DNA from: Paenalcaligenes sp052103955
GTDB taxonomy: Bacteria; Pseudomonadota; Gammaproteobacteria; Burkholderiales; Burkholderiaceae_B
Length of the DNA: 64,000 nucleotides
Reading direction: 5' to 3'
Assembly: GCA_052103955.1 (NCBI GenBank)
Contig: JBQELO010000001.1
Location: 310,001 to 374,000 of the forward strand
Made by a program: the position numbers and the translations under genes. The first letter of the stretch is position 1. The number at the start of each line of letters is the position of its first letter. The notes below the pieces were generated by a model. The model did no database searches and was not told where the DNA came from. It saw only the letters and a program-made list of their open reading frames with translations. This document shows positions 50,735-59,991 of the stretch, piece by piece.

Positions 50735-51582
50735 GCCTAGCCCCCCAAGACAAACTGGTGCAGCAGCTCAGCCATCACCGCACTAACCGCTACCCGTTGG
50801 CAGCCCAGCTTAGCCATGCCGCTTCGCTGTACGGCCAAGCCTTACTTCTCCCTGTGGTGCTGTTCACCGTGTGGGTACTGAGCACCAAACAAGGATGGGT
50901 ATCGCCCCAAGTCTTACCCCCACCGGCCTATGTGTGGGAGTCGCTGGTGGACTTAATCGGTAGCGGCGAATTGTGGCTGCATGTGGAAGCCAGTGTGCGG
51001 CGTGTGGCCGTCGGTTATGTGGCGGGTTCCGTCATCGGCGTAGTACTGGGCATTGTGGTGGGCGTATCTAGGCACGCTGAACGTCTGCTCATGCCCACCT
51101 TAAATGCGCTGGTGCAAATACCTGTATTGGCATGGCTGCCGTTTGTGATGCTGTTAGTGGGTATTGGCGAGGCACTTAAGTACATCCTGATTGCTAAAGC
51201 CGCGTTGGTTCCCACGTTGATGAGTACGTTTCAACTGCTACGCCAGCAACCTCAACGCTTACTAGAAGTGGCTCACGTATATGGCTATAGCTCTTCGCAA
51301 CGGTTTCTGCACCTTAGCCTGCCTGCCGGTATTCCCGTGCTGTTTACGGGTCTACGACTGGGTTTTACCAAAGCATGGTTGTCGTTGGTCGTCGTAGAGC
51401 TAGTGGCCTCTAGCGAAGGCTTGGGTTACCTCATTGTGTACGGGCGACAGCTCTTCCAACTGGATCTAGTGATGGCAACGGTGTTCATCGTAGGCCTTAT
51501 TGGTTTGCTTATAGACCGAGCGCTGGACTGGTTAGAGCATCGTGTACTGACCTCGTCCACACCTAGAACAAGGATTGTGTAA
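50731..51582 (+). CDS. SsuC-type ABC permease 1
   Basis: A 283-residue inner-membrane permease with about six helices. It has the EAA loop LLEVAHVYGYSSSQRFLHLSLPAGIPVLFTG, shown in part, and the N-terminal STKQGWVSPQVLPPPAYVWES of the SsuC/TauC family. It overlaps both neighbours (4 bp with the binding protein, 1 bp with permease 2). Confidence 0.9.
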   Translation: MSLAPQDKLVQQLSHHRTNRYPLAAQLSHAASLYGQALLLPVVLFTVWVLSTKQGWVSPQVLPPPAYVWESLVDLIGSGELWLHVEASVRRVAVGYVAGSVIGVVLGIVVGVSRHAERLLMPTLNALVQIPVLAWLPFVMLLVGIGEALKYILIAKAALVPTLMSTFQLLRQQPQRLLEVAHVYGYSSSQRFLHLSLPAGIPVLFTGLRLGFTKAWLSLVVVELVASSEGLGYLIVYGRQLFQLDLVMATVFIVGLIGLLIDRALDWLEHRVLTSSTPRTRIV

Positions 51583-52361
51583 TGCAGCACCCTACTACAC
51601 GTTTACAGCACCTGCTGTACCGCATCGAACCGTGGTTACTGCCCACGTTTTTAGTACTGCTGTGGCAGTGGGCCGCCGCGCAGCAACTATGGCATTCGTC
51701 ATTACTCGTGTCGCCTGCTAGCGTCTGGCAGCAGCTCATCGAACTATGCCAAACAGGGCAATTACAACGAGCCATTCTTGCCAGCTTGTCGCGTGAATTA
51801 AGCGGGTTCTTTATTGGCTCTGCCCTAGGTTTTCTATTGGGTATCACGCTGGGATTGTCTACACGGTTTAGACAACTACTAGGCCCAAGTTTCAACACCT
51901 TTAAACAGATTTCACTTTTCGCGTGGATTCCACTGATTTCTGTCTGGTTTGGGTTAGGCGATACCGCCAAGGTAGTGTTTTTATCGCTGGCCGCCCTCGT
52001 GCCCGTCACGGTCTACACCGCCGATGGCATTCAGGCTGTGCCCCTACGGTTGCTAGAGGTTGCTCGCGTCTATCACTACAGCACAGCACAAACCATTGCC
52101 TACGTTATTTTTCCTGCTGCCTTACCTGCCATTTTCACTGGTATTTACTTAGCACTGATCTATTCCTGGCTCGCCACCATCGGCGCGGAATACCTGCTGG
52201 TTTCGGGGCCAGGCTTGGGCACCATTTTGATTGAAGGCAGTGAGCTCTTTCGCATGGACCTAGTGCTTATAGGCATGACCACCATTGGGCTGATTGGCGC
52301 CTTATTGAATTGGTCTGCTCGCCTTCTAGAACGACGCTTGCGTCTGTATTTTCCGCAATAG
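51582..52361 (+). CDS. SsuC-type ABC permease 2
   Basis: A 259-residue permease with about six helices and the EAA loop LLEVARVYHYSTAQTIAYVIF. It is clearly different in sequence from permease 1, so the channel is probably a heterodimer; most ssu operons carry only one SsuC. The start codon shares its A with the previous stop (TAATG). The ATPase follows after 30 nt. Confidence 0.9.
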   Translation: MQHPTTRLQHLLYRIEPWLLPTFLVLLWQWAAAQQLWHSSLLVSPASVWQQLIELCQTGQLQRAILASLSRELSGFFIGSALGFLLGITLGLSTRFRQLLGPSFNTFKQISLFAWIPLISVWFGLGDTAKVVFLSLAALVPVTVYTADGIQAVPLRLLEVARVYHYSTAQTIAYVIFPAALPAIFTGIYLALIYSWLATIGAEYLLVSGPGLGTILIEGSELFRMDLVLIGMTTIGLIGALLNWSARLLERRLRLYFPQ

Positions 52362-52391
52362 CGCATCACCTGAACGCACAAAGAGGTCTGT

Positions 52392-53237
52392 ATGACACGT
52401 CAGCAAAAGCCTGCGCTCACACTGCAGCACATCAGCAAATACTTCCACCAACCTGACCACCAGCTCACCCTACAGGTACTGGATGACATTAACCTAGACA
52501 TACGCCCGGGCGAGTTCATCAGCATTGTTGGCAGTAGTGGCTGCGGCAAATCCACCTTGCTGCGCCTAATACTCGGGTTAGACACCGACTTCGACGGCAG
52601 CATTACCTTAGATGATGCGCCCATACGCGGCCCCGGTTTAGATCGCGGCATCGTCTTTCAAGACCACCGCCTACTACCGTGGCTATCGGTAAGCAAAAAC
52701 ATCCAGTTCGCACTGCGTAATAGCAAATTATCTGCCCAAGAGCAGCAAGAGCGTGTTCAACAACATATAGATCTGGTGGGCCTACAAGGCTTTGAACATC
52801 ACCTACCCAGCGCGATCTCGGGTGGTATGGCCCAACGCGTTGCCATTGCCCGAGGGTTGGTCAATCGCCCTTCTATTCTGCTGCTTGATGAACCCTTAGG
52901 TGCGTTAGACGCCCTCACTCGCGCGCGCTTGCAGCAAGAAATACAAAATATCTGGCAAAAAGAACAAATCACCATGATTTTGGTCACCCACGATGTAGAT
53001 GAAGCCGTTTTCCTGGGCGATCGCGTGGTCATCATGCAGCCCAACCCTGGCCAAATACAACGCATTGTAGACATTGATCTGGAGCGCCCCCGCAACCGCA
53101 GCGACCCGCGCTTCATCGCTTACCGCGACAACATTCTTAGCAGTTTTCTGAACACACCCGCTACTCACCCACCCACCCCGCCTGCCCCTCGCGCCCCACT
53201 CTGGACCACCCTAAATGGGCTCAATGTGGCGTGGTAA
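52392..53237 (+). CDS. SsuB-type ABC ATPase
   Basis: A 281-residue ATPase of the nitrate/sulfonate/taurine class. Walker A GSSGCGKST, Walker B LLLDEPLGALDALTR and the H-loop VTHDVDEA are intact; the signature reads ISGGMAQRVA, as in SsuB. RGIVFQDHRLLPWLSV is typical of the class. A proline-rich C-terminal tail (about 255-281) is unusual. The following monooxygenase ATG lies 17 nt downstream. Confidence 0.93.
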   Translation: MTRQQKPALTLQHISKYFHQPDHQLTLQVLDDINLDIRPGEFISIVGSSGCGKSTLLRLILGLDTDFDGSITLDDAPIRGPGLDRGIVFQDHRLLPWLSVSKNIQFALRNSKLSAQEQQERVQQHIDLVGLQGFEHHLPSAISGGMAQRVAIARGLVNRPSILLLDEPLGALDALTRARLQQEIQNIWQKEQITMILVTHDVDEAVFLGDRVVIMQPNPGQIQRIVDIDLERPRNRSDPRFIAYRDNILSSFLNTPATHPPTPPAPRAPLWTTLNGLNVAW

Positions 53238-53254
53238 TTTTCACAGGAAAAATC

Positions 53255-54610
53255 ATGAGCAAACCGTTGAAAAAACAAATAAAGCTAGGTGCCTTTCTGA
53301 TGCAAACAGGCCACCACATTGCTGGTTGGCGTCACCCTGATGCGGCAGCAGAGGCTAGTTTTAGCTTCCAGCACTACGCCGACTTAGCCAAACGCGCCGA
53401 AGCGGCCAAGTTTGATGCCGTATTCTTGGCTGACTCAGTAGGCGTACGCCAGCCTGACAACTCAGCGCTATTTAGAAGTGCCAGAGCCGCCCACTTTGAA
53501 CCGCTGACCTTACTGTCTGCACTGGCTGCCGTCACCCACAAAATTGGGGTGATAGGCACAGCCTCTACCTCATTTAACGAGCCTTACACGCTGGCCCGCC
53601 AATTCGCCTCGTTAGATCAACTCAGCAATGGGCGTGCAGGTTGGAACTTGGTCACCTCCAGCAGTGGTGAAGAAGCAAGAAACTTTGGGCTGGAAACCCA
53701 CTACGCCCACCAAACCCGCTACCAACGTGCGCAAGAATTTCACGACGTCGTGACAAACCTCTGGGACTCATGGGACGACGATGCGTATGTGGGCGACAAA
53801 GCCCAAGGTATTTACACCAAACCCCATTCATTGCGCCCTTTAAATCATCGTGGTGAATTTTTCTCGGTAGCTGGCCCATTAAACGTGACGCGTTCCGCCC
53901 AAGGCCATCCCGTCGTGGTGCAAGCAGGTGCTTCTGAGGCAGGCCGCAGCTTAGCCGCCGCCACTGCCGAAGTTATTTTTGTAGCTCACCAAACGCTGGA
54001 AGAAGGTCAGCAGTTTTATAAAGACATTAAGAATCGCGTGGCGGCATTTGGGCGTAACCCTGATCACACCCTAATCATGCCCGGAGCCTTTCCTGTGATT
54101 GGCGAATCCAGGGCACACGCCCAAGAAAAGTTCGAACAACTGCAAGAACTGATACACCCCGAGGTAGGACTGGCATTGGTATCCAGCTTGCTAGGCATTG
54201 ACCTGCAAGGTGTGGATGTAGATAGCCCGCTACCCGCCATCCCAGAAACCGAAGGCGCTAAAAGCCGTCGCCAATTGCTGCTGGATCTGGCTGGTAGAGA
54301 ACAGCTCAGCATACGTGACCTATACCTAAAAATTGCCGGTGCTCGCGGCCATTGGCAACTGGTAGGCACGGCCAACGACATTGCCGACCAACTACAACTC
54401 TGGTTTGAAAGCGGTGCCGCCGATGGTTTCAACATCATGGCCCCCTGGTTACCGGGTGGCTTAATTGAATTTATTGACCACGTATTGCCAGAACTACGTC
54501 GTCGCGGGCTGTTCCGCTCGGAATACAGCGGCAGCACCTTACGCGAACACCTAGGCTTACCCACTCCTGCCGCCCACGCCTCCAGAAAACTGCAAGGAGC
54601 CGTGGCATGA
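53255..54610 (+). CDS. Flavin-dependent monooxygenase (NtaA/SnaA/DszA family)
   Basis: A 451-residue two-component flavin monooxygenase of the bacterial-luciferase fold. It has the NtaA/DszA hallmark GRAGWNLVTSSSGEEARNFG, IGVIGTASTSFNEPYTLARQ and VVVQAGASEAGRSLAA, and is distinct from SsuD. ATG 53255 has AGGAAA upstream; the longer reading to 53231 is rejected because it overlaps the ATPase stop. It uses FMNH2 from a partner reductase, which is encoded directly downstream (4-bp overlap). In this operon it probably cleaves a carbon-sulfur bond; nitrilotriacetate-like or sulfone substrates are alternatives. Confidence 0.9.
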   Translation: MSKPLKKQIKLGAFLMQTGHHIAGWRHPDAAAEASFSFQHYADLAKRAEAAKFDAVFLADSVGVRQPDNSALFRSARAAHFEPLTLLSALAAVTHKIGVIGTASTSFNEPYTLARQFASLDQLSNGRAGWNLVTSSSGEEARNFGLETHYAHQTRYQRAQEFHDVVTNLWDSWDDDAYVGDKAQGIYTKPHSLRPLNHRGEFFSVAGPLNVTRSAQGHPVVVQAGASEAGRSLAAATAEVIFVAHQTLEEGQQFYKDIKNRVAAFGRNPDHTLIMPGAFPVIGESRAHAQEKFEQLQELIHPEVGLALVSSLLGIDLQGVDVDSPLPAIPETEGAKSRRQLLLDLAGREQLSIRDLYLKIAGARGHWQLVGTANDIADQLQLWFESGAADGFNIMAPWLPGGLIEFIDHVLPELRRRGLFRSEYSGSTLREHLGLPTPAAHASRKLQGAVA

Positions 54611-55200
54611 GCCAAGCGTATGACGTCGTCGCGATCTCTGGAAGCCCCAGCGAACGCTCTCGCTCAACCAGCCTGTTGAACTACTACACCACTGCTTTGG
54701 AACAGTTAGGCCTACATGTGAAACACATACGCTTGGGAGACTTGCCCGCTGAAGATCTGATTTTAGGGCACTACGATGCACCGGCTATTACCGAACTACA
54801 CCAGCACATTGCCGAGGCCAAAGCCATCATTCTGGCTAGCCCTGTGTATAAAGCCACCATTTCGGGAGGGCTAAAAGCACTGCTGGATGTGCTGCCTGAA
54901 CATGCCTTCGCACACAAAACAGTGGTGGCACTGGCCTCGGCGGGCAGTTCTCTGCACCTGCTAGCGCTGGACTATAGCCTAGGGCCCATTCTGGCGGCAC
55001 TAGGCACCCCAAAAGTGTTGAAAGGCGTATACGCCGCACAAAGCCAGCTTACCGCTGTTGGTAACGGCTTCGAACCCGCTGCTGACGTACGCACACGCTT
55101 AGATCAAAGCATCAAAGAACTACATCACGCTCTATCACCCGTAGAGCCAGCTCTCGCTAATCAAGACGCGTGGATCAACCGTCACTTTATTGCCGTTTAA
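54607..55200 (+). CDS. NADPH-dependent FMN reductase (SsuE-like)
   Basis: A 197-residue flavodoxin-fold reductase with the phosphate-binding loop ISGSPSERSRS, SPVYKATISGGLKALLDVLP and the flavin/NADPH region ALASAGSSLHLLALDYSL, typical of SsuE/MsuE. It supplies FMNH2 to the preceding monooxygenase and overlaps it by 4 bp, so the two are made in step. Confidence 0.93.
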   Translation: MSQAYDVVAISGSPSERSRSTSLLNYYTTALEQLGLHVKHIRLGDLPAEDLILGHYDAPAITELHQHIAEAKAIILASPVYKATISGGLKALLDVLPEHAFAHKTVVALASAGSSLHLLALDYSLGPILAALGTPKVLKGVYAAQSQLTAVGNGFEPAADVRTRLDQSIKELHHALSPVEPALANQDAWINRHFIAV

Positions 55201-55217
55201 CCTGAAAGGAACTCATA

Positions 55218-55436
55218 ATGACCACCCCTATTATCAACGCCCGCAATCAGTTCAAAGGCACCATTTCCGCTATTAACCGTGGCCCAGTCGTCTCTGAGGT
55301 TGAAGTCACCACGCTGTCTGGACTGGTTACTTCAGTCATCACTACCCGCTCTATTGATGAACTGCAATTGGCTATAGGCAGCGAAGTGCTGGCATTTGTG
55401 AAAGCCACCGAAGTAGCTGTGGCTAAGTTGGCCTAA
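55218..55436 (+). CDS. ssuF: TOBE/Mop molybdopterin-binding protein (SsuF-like)
   Basis: A 72-residue single TOBE domain with ARNQFKGTISAINRGPVVSEVEVT and the closing GSEVLAFVKATEVAVAKL, as in clostridial Mop proteins. The Pseudomonas ssu operon ends with a similar gene, ssuF, required for growth on some sulfur sources. Such domains bind oxyanions such as molybdate. It follows the reductase after 17 nt with a good ribosome site (AAAGGA) and ends the operon at the terminator. Confidence 0.85.
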   Translation: MTTPIINARNQFKGTISAINRGPVVSEVEVTTLSGLVTSVITTRSIDELQLAIGSEVLAFVKATEVAVAKLA

Positions 55437-55441
55437 CCATG

Positions 55442-55472
55442 AAAAAGCCCGGGTGTTATGCCCGGGCTTTTT
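55442..55472. terminator. Bidirectional intrinsic terminator
   Basis: AAAAAGCCCGGG (55442-55453) and CCCGGGCTTTTT (55461-55472) pair around a seven-base loop. It ends the sulfur operon from the left and glmS from the right (46 bp after its stop). Confidence 0.93.
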
Positions 55473-55518
55473 ATGATTGTAGTCACCTGACTACTCATCA
55501 CTAACAATAGCTATAGCC

Positions 55519-57348
55519 TTACTCTACCGTCACGCTCTTCGCCAAGTTACGCGGTTTATCCACGTCTGTACCACGAGCGCAAGCCACATGGTAGGCCAGC
55601 AGTTGCAGCGTCACAGCATGCAATACTGGAGACAGTAAACCGTAGTGCTCTGGCATGTGAATCACATGAATAGTATCGCTGCTGTTGATCTGGGTATTCG
55701 CATCCGCAAACACATACAGCTCACCACCACGCGCATGCACTTCCTGCATGTTGGATTTCAATTTTTCCAACAAGGCATCATGCGGTGCAATAGTGATCAC
55801 TGGCATAGCCTGCGTGACCAACGCCAAGGGCCCATGCTTTAGTTCACCAGCAGGGTAGCCTTCGGCGTGAATGTAGCTAATCTCTTTCAGCTTCAACGCA
55901 CCTTCTAGGGCGATGGGGTAATGCATACCACGGCCCAAGAACAAGGCATGTTCTTTGTTCGCAAAGCGGCTTGCCCACGCAATCACTTGAGGCTCTAAGG
56001 CCAAGACAGCAGAAATCGCCACAGGCATGTGACGCAACTTACGCAGCAAGTCAGCCTCTTGCTCGGCAGACAACTGGCCTTTTACCTGTGCCACTACCAT
56101 CGCCAACAAAAATAATGCTGTTAGCTGTGTAGTAAAGGCTTTGGTAGAGGCCACACCCACTTCCACACCTGCACGGGTGATGTACGCCAGCTTACTTTCA
56201 CGCACCATCGCACTAGAGGCCACGTTACAGATGGTCAGTGTGTTTTCCATACCCAGTCTGCGAGCATGTTTAAGCGCAGCCAGAGTATCCGCGGTTTCAC
56301 CCGACTGGGAGATAGTCAGCACCAAGGTACGTGGGTTAGGCACGCTATCGCGGTAGCGGTATTCGCTAGCGATCTCTACGCTCACGGGTACTTTAGCCAA
56401 GGACTCTATCCAGTACTTAGCGGTTAAACCAGCATAGAAGCTAGTGCCACATGCCAAGATCAGCACTTGGTCTATATTTTGGAATACCTCTTTAGCCCCT
56501 TCACCAAACAGCGCAGGGCTAACAACTTCCACACCTTGCAACGTGTCGCCTACAGCACGCGGCTGCTCAAAGATCTCTTTTTGCATGTAGTGGCGGTATG
56601 GGCCTAAGTCAGCCTCGCCGGCATGTAAATGCACAGTGTGCACGTCACGCTGACATAGCTCGCCTTGAGCATCGTAGACTTGCACGCTGTCTAGGTGCAG
56701 GTCTACTACATCCCCATCTTCCAGATAAATAATCTGGCTGGTTTCACCGGCCAAGGCTAGTGCATCAGAGGCCAAGAAGTTCTCGCCTTCGCCCAAGCCG
56801 GCCACTAATGGCGAGCCATTACGCGCACCAACCAAACGGTGTGGTTCGTCTTTAGCAATCACCGCCAACGCATAGGCACCGTGCAATTGCACACAAGCCT
56901 CTTTAACCGCTTGCAGCACATCACCTTGATACAGGGAGTCGATTAAGTGCGCCACCACCTCGGTATCAGTTTGGCTCTCGAACACGTAGCCTGCTTTAGT
57001 CAGCCTTTCACGCAGAGCTTCGTGGTTCTCGATAATGCCGTTGTGTACCAACGCAATACGTGTATGACCAGTATGACCCGAGAAATGAGGGTGGGCATTG
57101 TGTGTGGCAGGTGCACCGTGCGTGGCCCAACGTGTGTGGGCAATACCTGTTACGGCTTCCAATTGCTGGGACTGCACTTGCTCGGCCAATACGGCTACCC
57201 GCTCAGTACTACGCACGCGCTGTAATTCCGCACCTTGAAACACGGCGATACCGCAAGAGTCATAGCCTCGGTACTCCAAGCGCTTCAACCCTTCTAGCAA
57301 TACTGGGATAACATTTCGTTGTGCTACGGCACCTACAATTCCACACAT
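55519..57348 (-). CDS. glmS: Glutamine--fructose-6-phosphate aminotransferase
   Basis: GlmS makes glucosamine-6-phosphate, the first step to UDP-GlcNAc. The 609-residue enzyme starts MCGIVGAVAQRN with the catalytic Cys2 of a class II glutaminase; EYRGYDSCGIAV and HTRWATHGAP follow. Two SIS domains (about 285-420 and 460-600) form the isomerase; SQSGETADT and YPAGELKHG are visible. It is separated from glmU by two other genes. Confidence 0.97.
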   Translation of the reverse strand: MCGIVGAVAQRNVIPVLLEGLKRLEYRGYDSCGIAVFQGAELQRVRSTERVAVLAEQVQSQQLEAVTGIAHTRWATHGAPATHNAHPHFSGHTGHTRIALVHNGIIENHEALRERLTKAGYVFESQTDTEVVAHLIDSLYQGDVLQAVKEACVQLHGAYALAVIAKDEPHRLVGARNGSPLVAGLGEGENFLASDALALAGETSQIIYLEDGDVVDLHLDSVQVYDAQGELCQRDVHTVHLHAGEADLGPYRHYMQKEIFEQPRAVGDTLQGVEVVSPALFGEGAKEVFQNIDQVLILACGTSFYAGLTAKYWIESLAKVPVSVEIASEYRYRDSVPNPRTLVLTISQSGETADTLAALKHARRLGMENTLTICNVASSAMVRESKLAYITRAGVEVGVASTKAFTTQLTALFLLAMVVAQVKGQLSAEQEADLLRKLRHMPVAISAVLALEPQVIAWASRFANKEHALFLGRGMHYPIALEGALKLKEISYIHAEGYPAGELKHGPLALVTQAMPVITIAPHDALLEKLKSNMQEVHARGGELYVFADANTQINSSDTIHVIHMPEHYGLLSPVLHAVTLQLLAYHVACARGTDVDKPRNLAKSVTVE

Positions 57349-57492
57349 AATACTTGCCCACCTAAGGTGTAAGATAATCCGGAAATTTTAATTTTCCTGA
57401 AGCCTGTTGTATATTTTTTTTGGGGGTCAACCCCAAATAACCGTACCGCACTTGCACTACTTTGCCAACAGGCTGCAACAGGCTCTTACTAA

Positions 57493-58560
57493 CTACCGCT
57501 TCGTCCTGCGTACGTCGTTATACACATCACAATAACGGTCAACCATCAGCGGGATAGCATGTTGTTCAACTACCCATGCTTCCGCTTTAGCCACCATGTC
57601 TCGGCATAAAGACTCGTCTTCCAGTAACTGATAACAGGCCGTAGCAATCGCTTCTGCATCGCCCACGTCACACAAGATACCGCGCCCCTCATCCAGTACT
57701 TCAGGAATGCCGCCTGCACGGGTGGCCACCACAGCAGCCTCATACAAAAAGGCATCCAAAATACTGGAACCCAATGCTTCTTGTTTGGAGCTCAACACAA
57801 ACACATGCATCAATCGGTACATGTTTTCTATGTCGCGTCTAAAGCCTACAATTTTGTATACCTGCTCTAGGCCCAGTTCTTGAATCAACTGCTGCGCTGC
57901 GGCAAGTTCGCTGCCCCCTGCACCAAAGTGCAAGAAGACGAAGTCTTGCCGTTTTTGCCATAACGCATGCACCGCACGCACACAAGTTAATGGGTCTTTT
58001 TCAGGGGTAAACGCCGCGCATGTTGCCAACACAAACTTGCCGGCCAAGTCTTGCTCTTCAGAAAAAGCAATAATTTGATCAGGGTCTGGTGGCACAAACT
58101 CTACGGCGCTAGGGATGATGGCAACCTCTATACCCATCGCCCGTGGTGCCTGTGCGGCCGCTTGGCTAATCGCCACAAACTGATCTACCCGCTTCCATTT
58201 CGCCAAGGTACGGGCCGCTTTGGCAGGCTTCACTTCAAAACTGGTACGACGGGTATACGCAATGGGGGTTTGCAACCACGACTTCATGGCTGCCACTACC
58301 GTTAATGCACCGGCCGTCTGCACATGCACCACATCAAACGCTTTGCGATGACGCAGCAAAAACCAGAACAAGCCCGCATTACCGCCCACACCTTTTACTC
58401 GTAAACCTGCCTGCGTCGCACGCTTGAATAGCGCCTCGCCCGTACGTGATAAGACTGTGACGCGGTAGCCGCGCTGTTGTAACTCGCTAGCGGTCAACAA
58501 CGTCTGGTATCCCCCGCTACGCCATCCGCGCTCGAGGTTTACCATCAAAATATGCTGCAT
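57493..58560 (-). CDS. GT4-family glycosyltransferase
   Basis: A 355-residue GT-B enzyme. The N-terminal domain has GWRSGGYQTLLTASELQQRGY; the C-terminal nucleotide-sugar domain has the E-x7-E region SSKQEALGSSILDAFLYEAAVVATRAGGIPEV (shown in part), typical of retaining GT4 enzymes. No membrane helix is seen. Substrate and acceptor are unknown; a lipid or polysaccharide role is likely. It follows the MFS exporter gene by 10 nt. Confidence 0.88.
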   Translation of the reverse strand: MQHILMVNLERGWRSGGYQTLLTASELQQRGYRVTVLSRTGEALFKRATQAGLRVKGVGGNAGLFWFLLRHRKAFDVVHVQTAGALTVVAAMKSWLQTPIAYTRRTSFEVKPAKAARTLAKWKRVDQFVAISQAAAQAPRAMGIEVAIIPSAVEFVPPDPDQIIAFSEEQDLAGKFVLATCAAFTPEKDPLTCVRAVHALWQKRQDFVFLHFGAGGSELAAAQQLIQELGLEQVYKIVGFRRDIENMYRLMHVFVLSSKQEALGSSILDAFLYEAAVVATRAGGIPEVLDEGRGILCDVGDAEAIATACYQLLEDESLCRDMVAKAEAWVVEQHAIPLMVDRYCDVYNDVRRTKR

Positions 58561-58570
58561 GGATGTTCTA

Positions 58571-59986
58571 CTATAAAAAATCGGGATCTGTTTCGGGATT
58601 GCGCTGACGCACCACGTTAATCCCCAGCGCGACCAGCGAGCAAATAACTGCGGCGCCTATACCCCAGACGGCACCTTGCTCGGGGCTGGCACCAAACACC
58701 AACGCCACCAAGGCTGTGCCAAAACTTTGGCCAAACACGCGTGTAGTCGCTTGCAAACCACCTGCCACGCCACTGCGACGACGTGGAACCCCTGCCAACA
58801 TGGCCTTGTTATTGGGTGTTTGGAAAAAGCCAAACCCTACACCGCACAGCATCATGGACACCATGATTTGCCAATCCGTTGCGCCTGCTCCCCACCATAG
58901 CAAGGAAGATAGCCCAATGGTGGTTACGACCATTCCCACCATGCATAGCACCGCTACGGTGACACGCCCAGACAAATAAGCCGACAACGGCGCCATCACC
59001 ACCACACCTAGTGGCCACATGCCCATGTACAAACCTATGTCGGCATAGCTGGCTTCAATCACCTGCACAAAATAAAACGGCAAGCTCACCATGGCAGACA
59101 TTTGGGTGGCAAATGCAAACAGCGACGCTAAGACGGCGTAGCCTACCGAGGTAATGCGCAAGATATCCACAGGCACCACTGGAGCTTCTTGCTGCAGTGA
59201 ACGCGCCAACAAGATTCGCGCACTAAATGCCGCTACCACCAAACAACCTAATGACCACATAGGGTGCGACGTCAGCAAGTCCAAACCCAAAATGGCCAGA
59301 CCAAATACAGCAGCGCTTAATAAGCACGCCAGCCAGTCGAACTCTCGGGATACACGGGGACTTTCTGGTAAGTACCTAACACCCAGCCAGGTCAGCGCAC
59401 AAATAGGGACGGTGATGAAAAATATCCAGCGCCATGACGCCACATCCAACACAAACGCCCCAATGGAAGGTGCTAACACAGCCGCTGTAGACACCACCAC
59501 AACGTTCAAACTAATGCCCACCGCCAGTTTTTTAAGCGGATAAATCATCCGCACCAAACTGCCAAACAAGCACATCAGCATGGAGGCACCCAAGCCTTGC
59601 ATGATGCGCGACATCAACAACATGGCAAAGGACTGCGAGAACGCCGCACTACACGATGCCACAAGAAAAATGACTGTCCCCGCCACAAATAAACGCCGCA
59701 AACCTATACGCTCAGCCACTGCCGACAACGGCAATAGCGTCATCACAATAGTCAAACTGTACGCAATGGGAATCCACACTACTCTGGACGCATTGATGTT
59801 CAGTTCTTCGGCAATAACGGGCAAGGCCACATTGGACATTGCCGCGTCTAATACCGAAATTGCGATGGCTAATAGCAGTGTGATAACTGCTGGTATACGT
59901 TCGCGTAACGGCAAGCCATCAGGCCCCTCACAACTTGCGGGGTTAATGACCTCGTCTTCAAGAGGAGAGTATTTTTCGCTTGGCAC
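58571..59986 (-). CDS. MFS drug-resistance transporter (DHA2/EmrB-QacA type)
   Basis: A 471-residue inner-membrane antiporter with about 14 helices. The motif VLDAAMSNVALPVIAEELN in helix 1 is the DHA2 motif D1, and LSAVAERIGLRRLF the loop A motif. Such proteins export drugs or lipophilic compounds by proton antiport. It starts 5 nt after glmU and precedes the GT4 gene by 10 nt, so it is part of the glmU transcript; no EmrA-like adaptor is nearby. Confidence 0.9.
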   Translation of the reverse strand: MPSEKYSPLEDEVINPASCEGPDGLPLRERIPAVITLLLAIAISVLDAAMSNVALPVIAEELNINASRVVWIPIAYSLTIVMTLLPLSAVAERIGLRRLFVAGTVIFLVASCSAAFSQSFAMLLMSRIMQGLGASMLMCLFGSLVRMIYPLKKLAVGISLNVVVVSTAAVLAPSIGAFVLDVASWRWIFFITVPICALTWLGVRYLPESPRVSREFDWLACLLSAAVFGLAILGLDLLTSHPMWSLGCLVVAAFSARILLARSLQQEAPVVPVDILRITSVGYAVLASLFAFATQMSAMVSLPFYFVQVIEASYADIGLYMGMWPLGVVVMAPLSAYLSGRVTVAVLCMVGMVVTTIGLSSLLWWGAGATDWQIMVSMMLCGVGFGFFQTPNNKAMLAGVPRRRSGVAGGLQATTRVFGQSFGTALVALVFGASPEQGAVWGIGAAVICSLVALGINVVRQRNPETDPDFL

Positions 59987-59991
59987 GTCGT

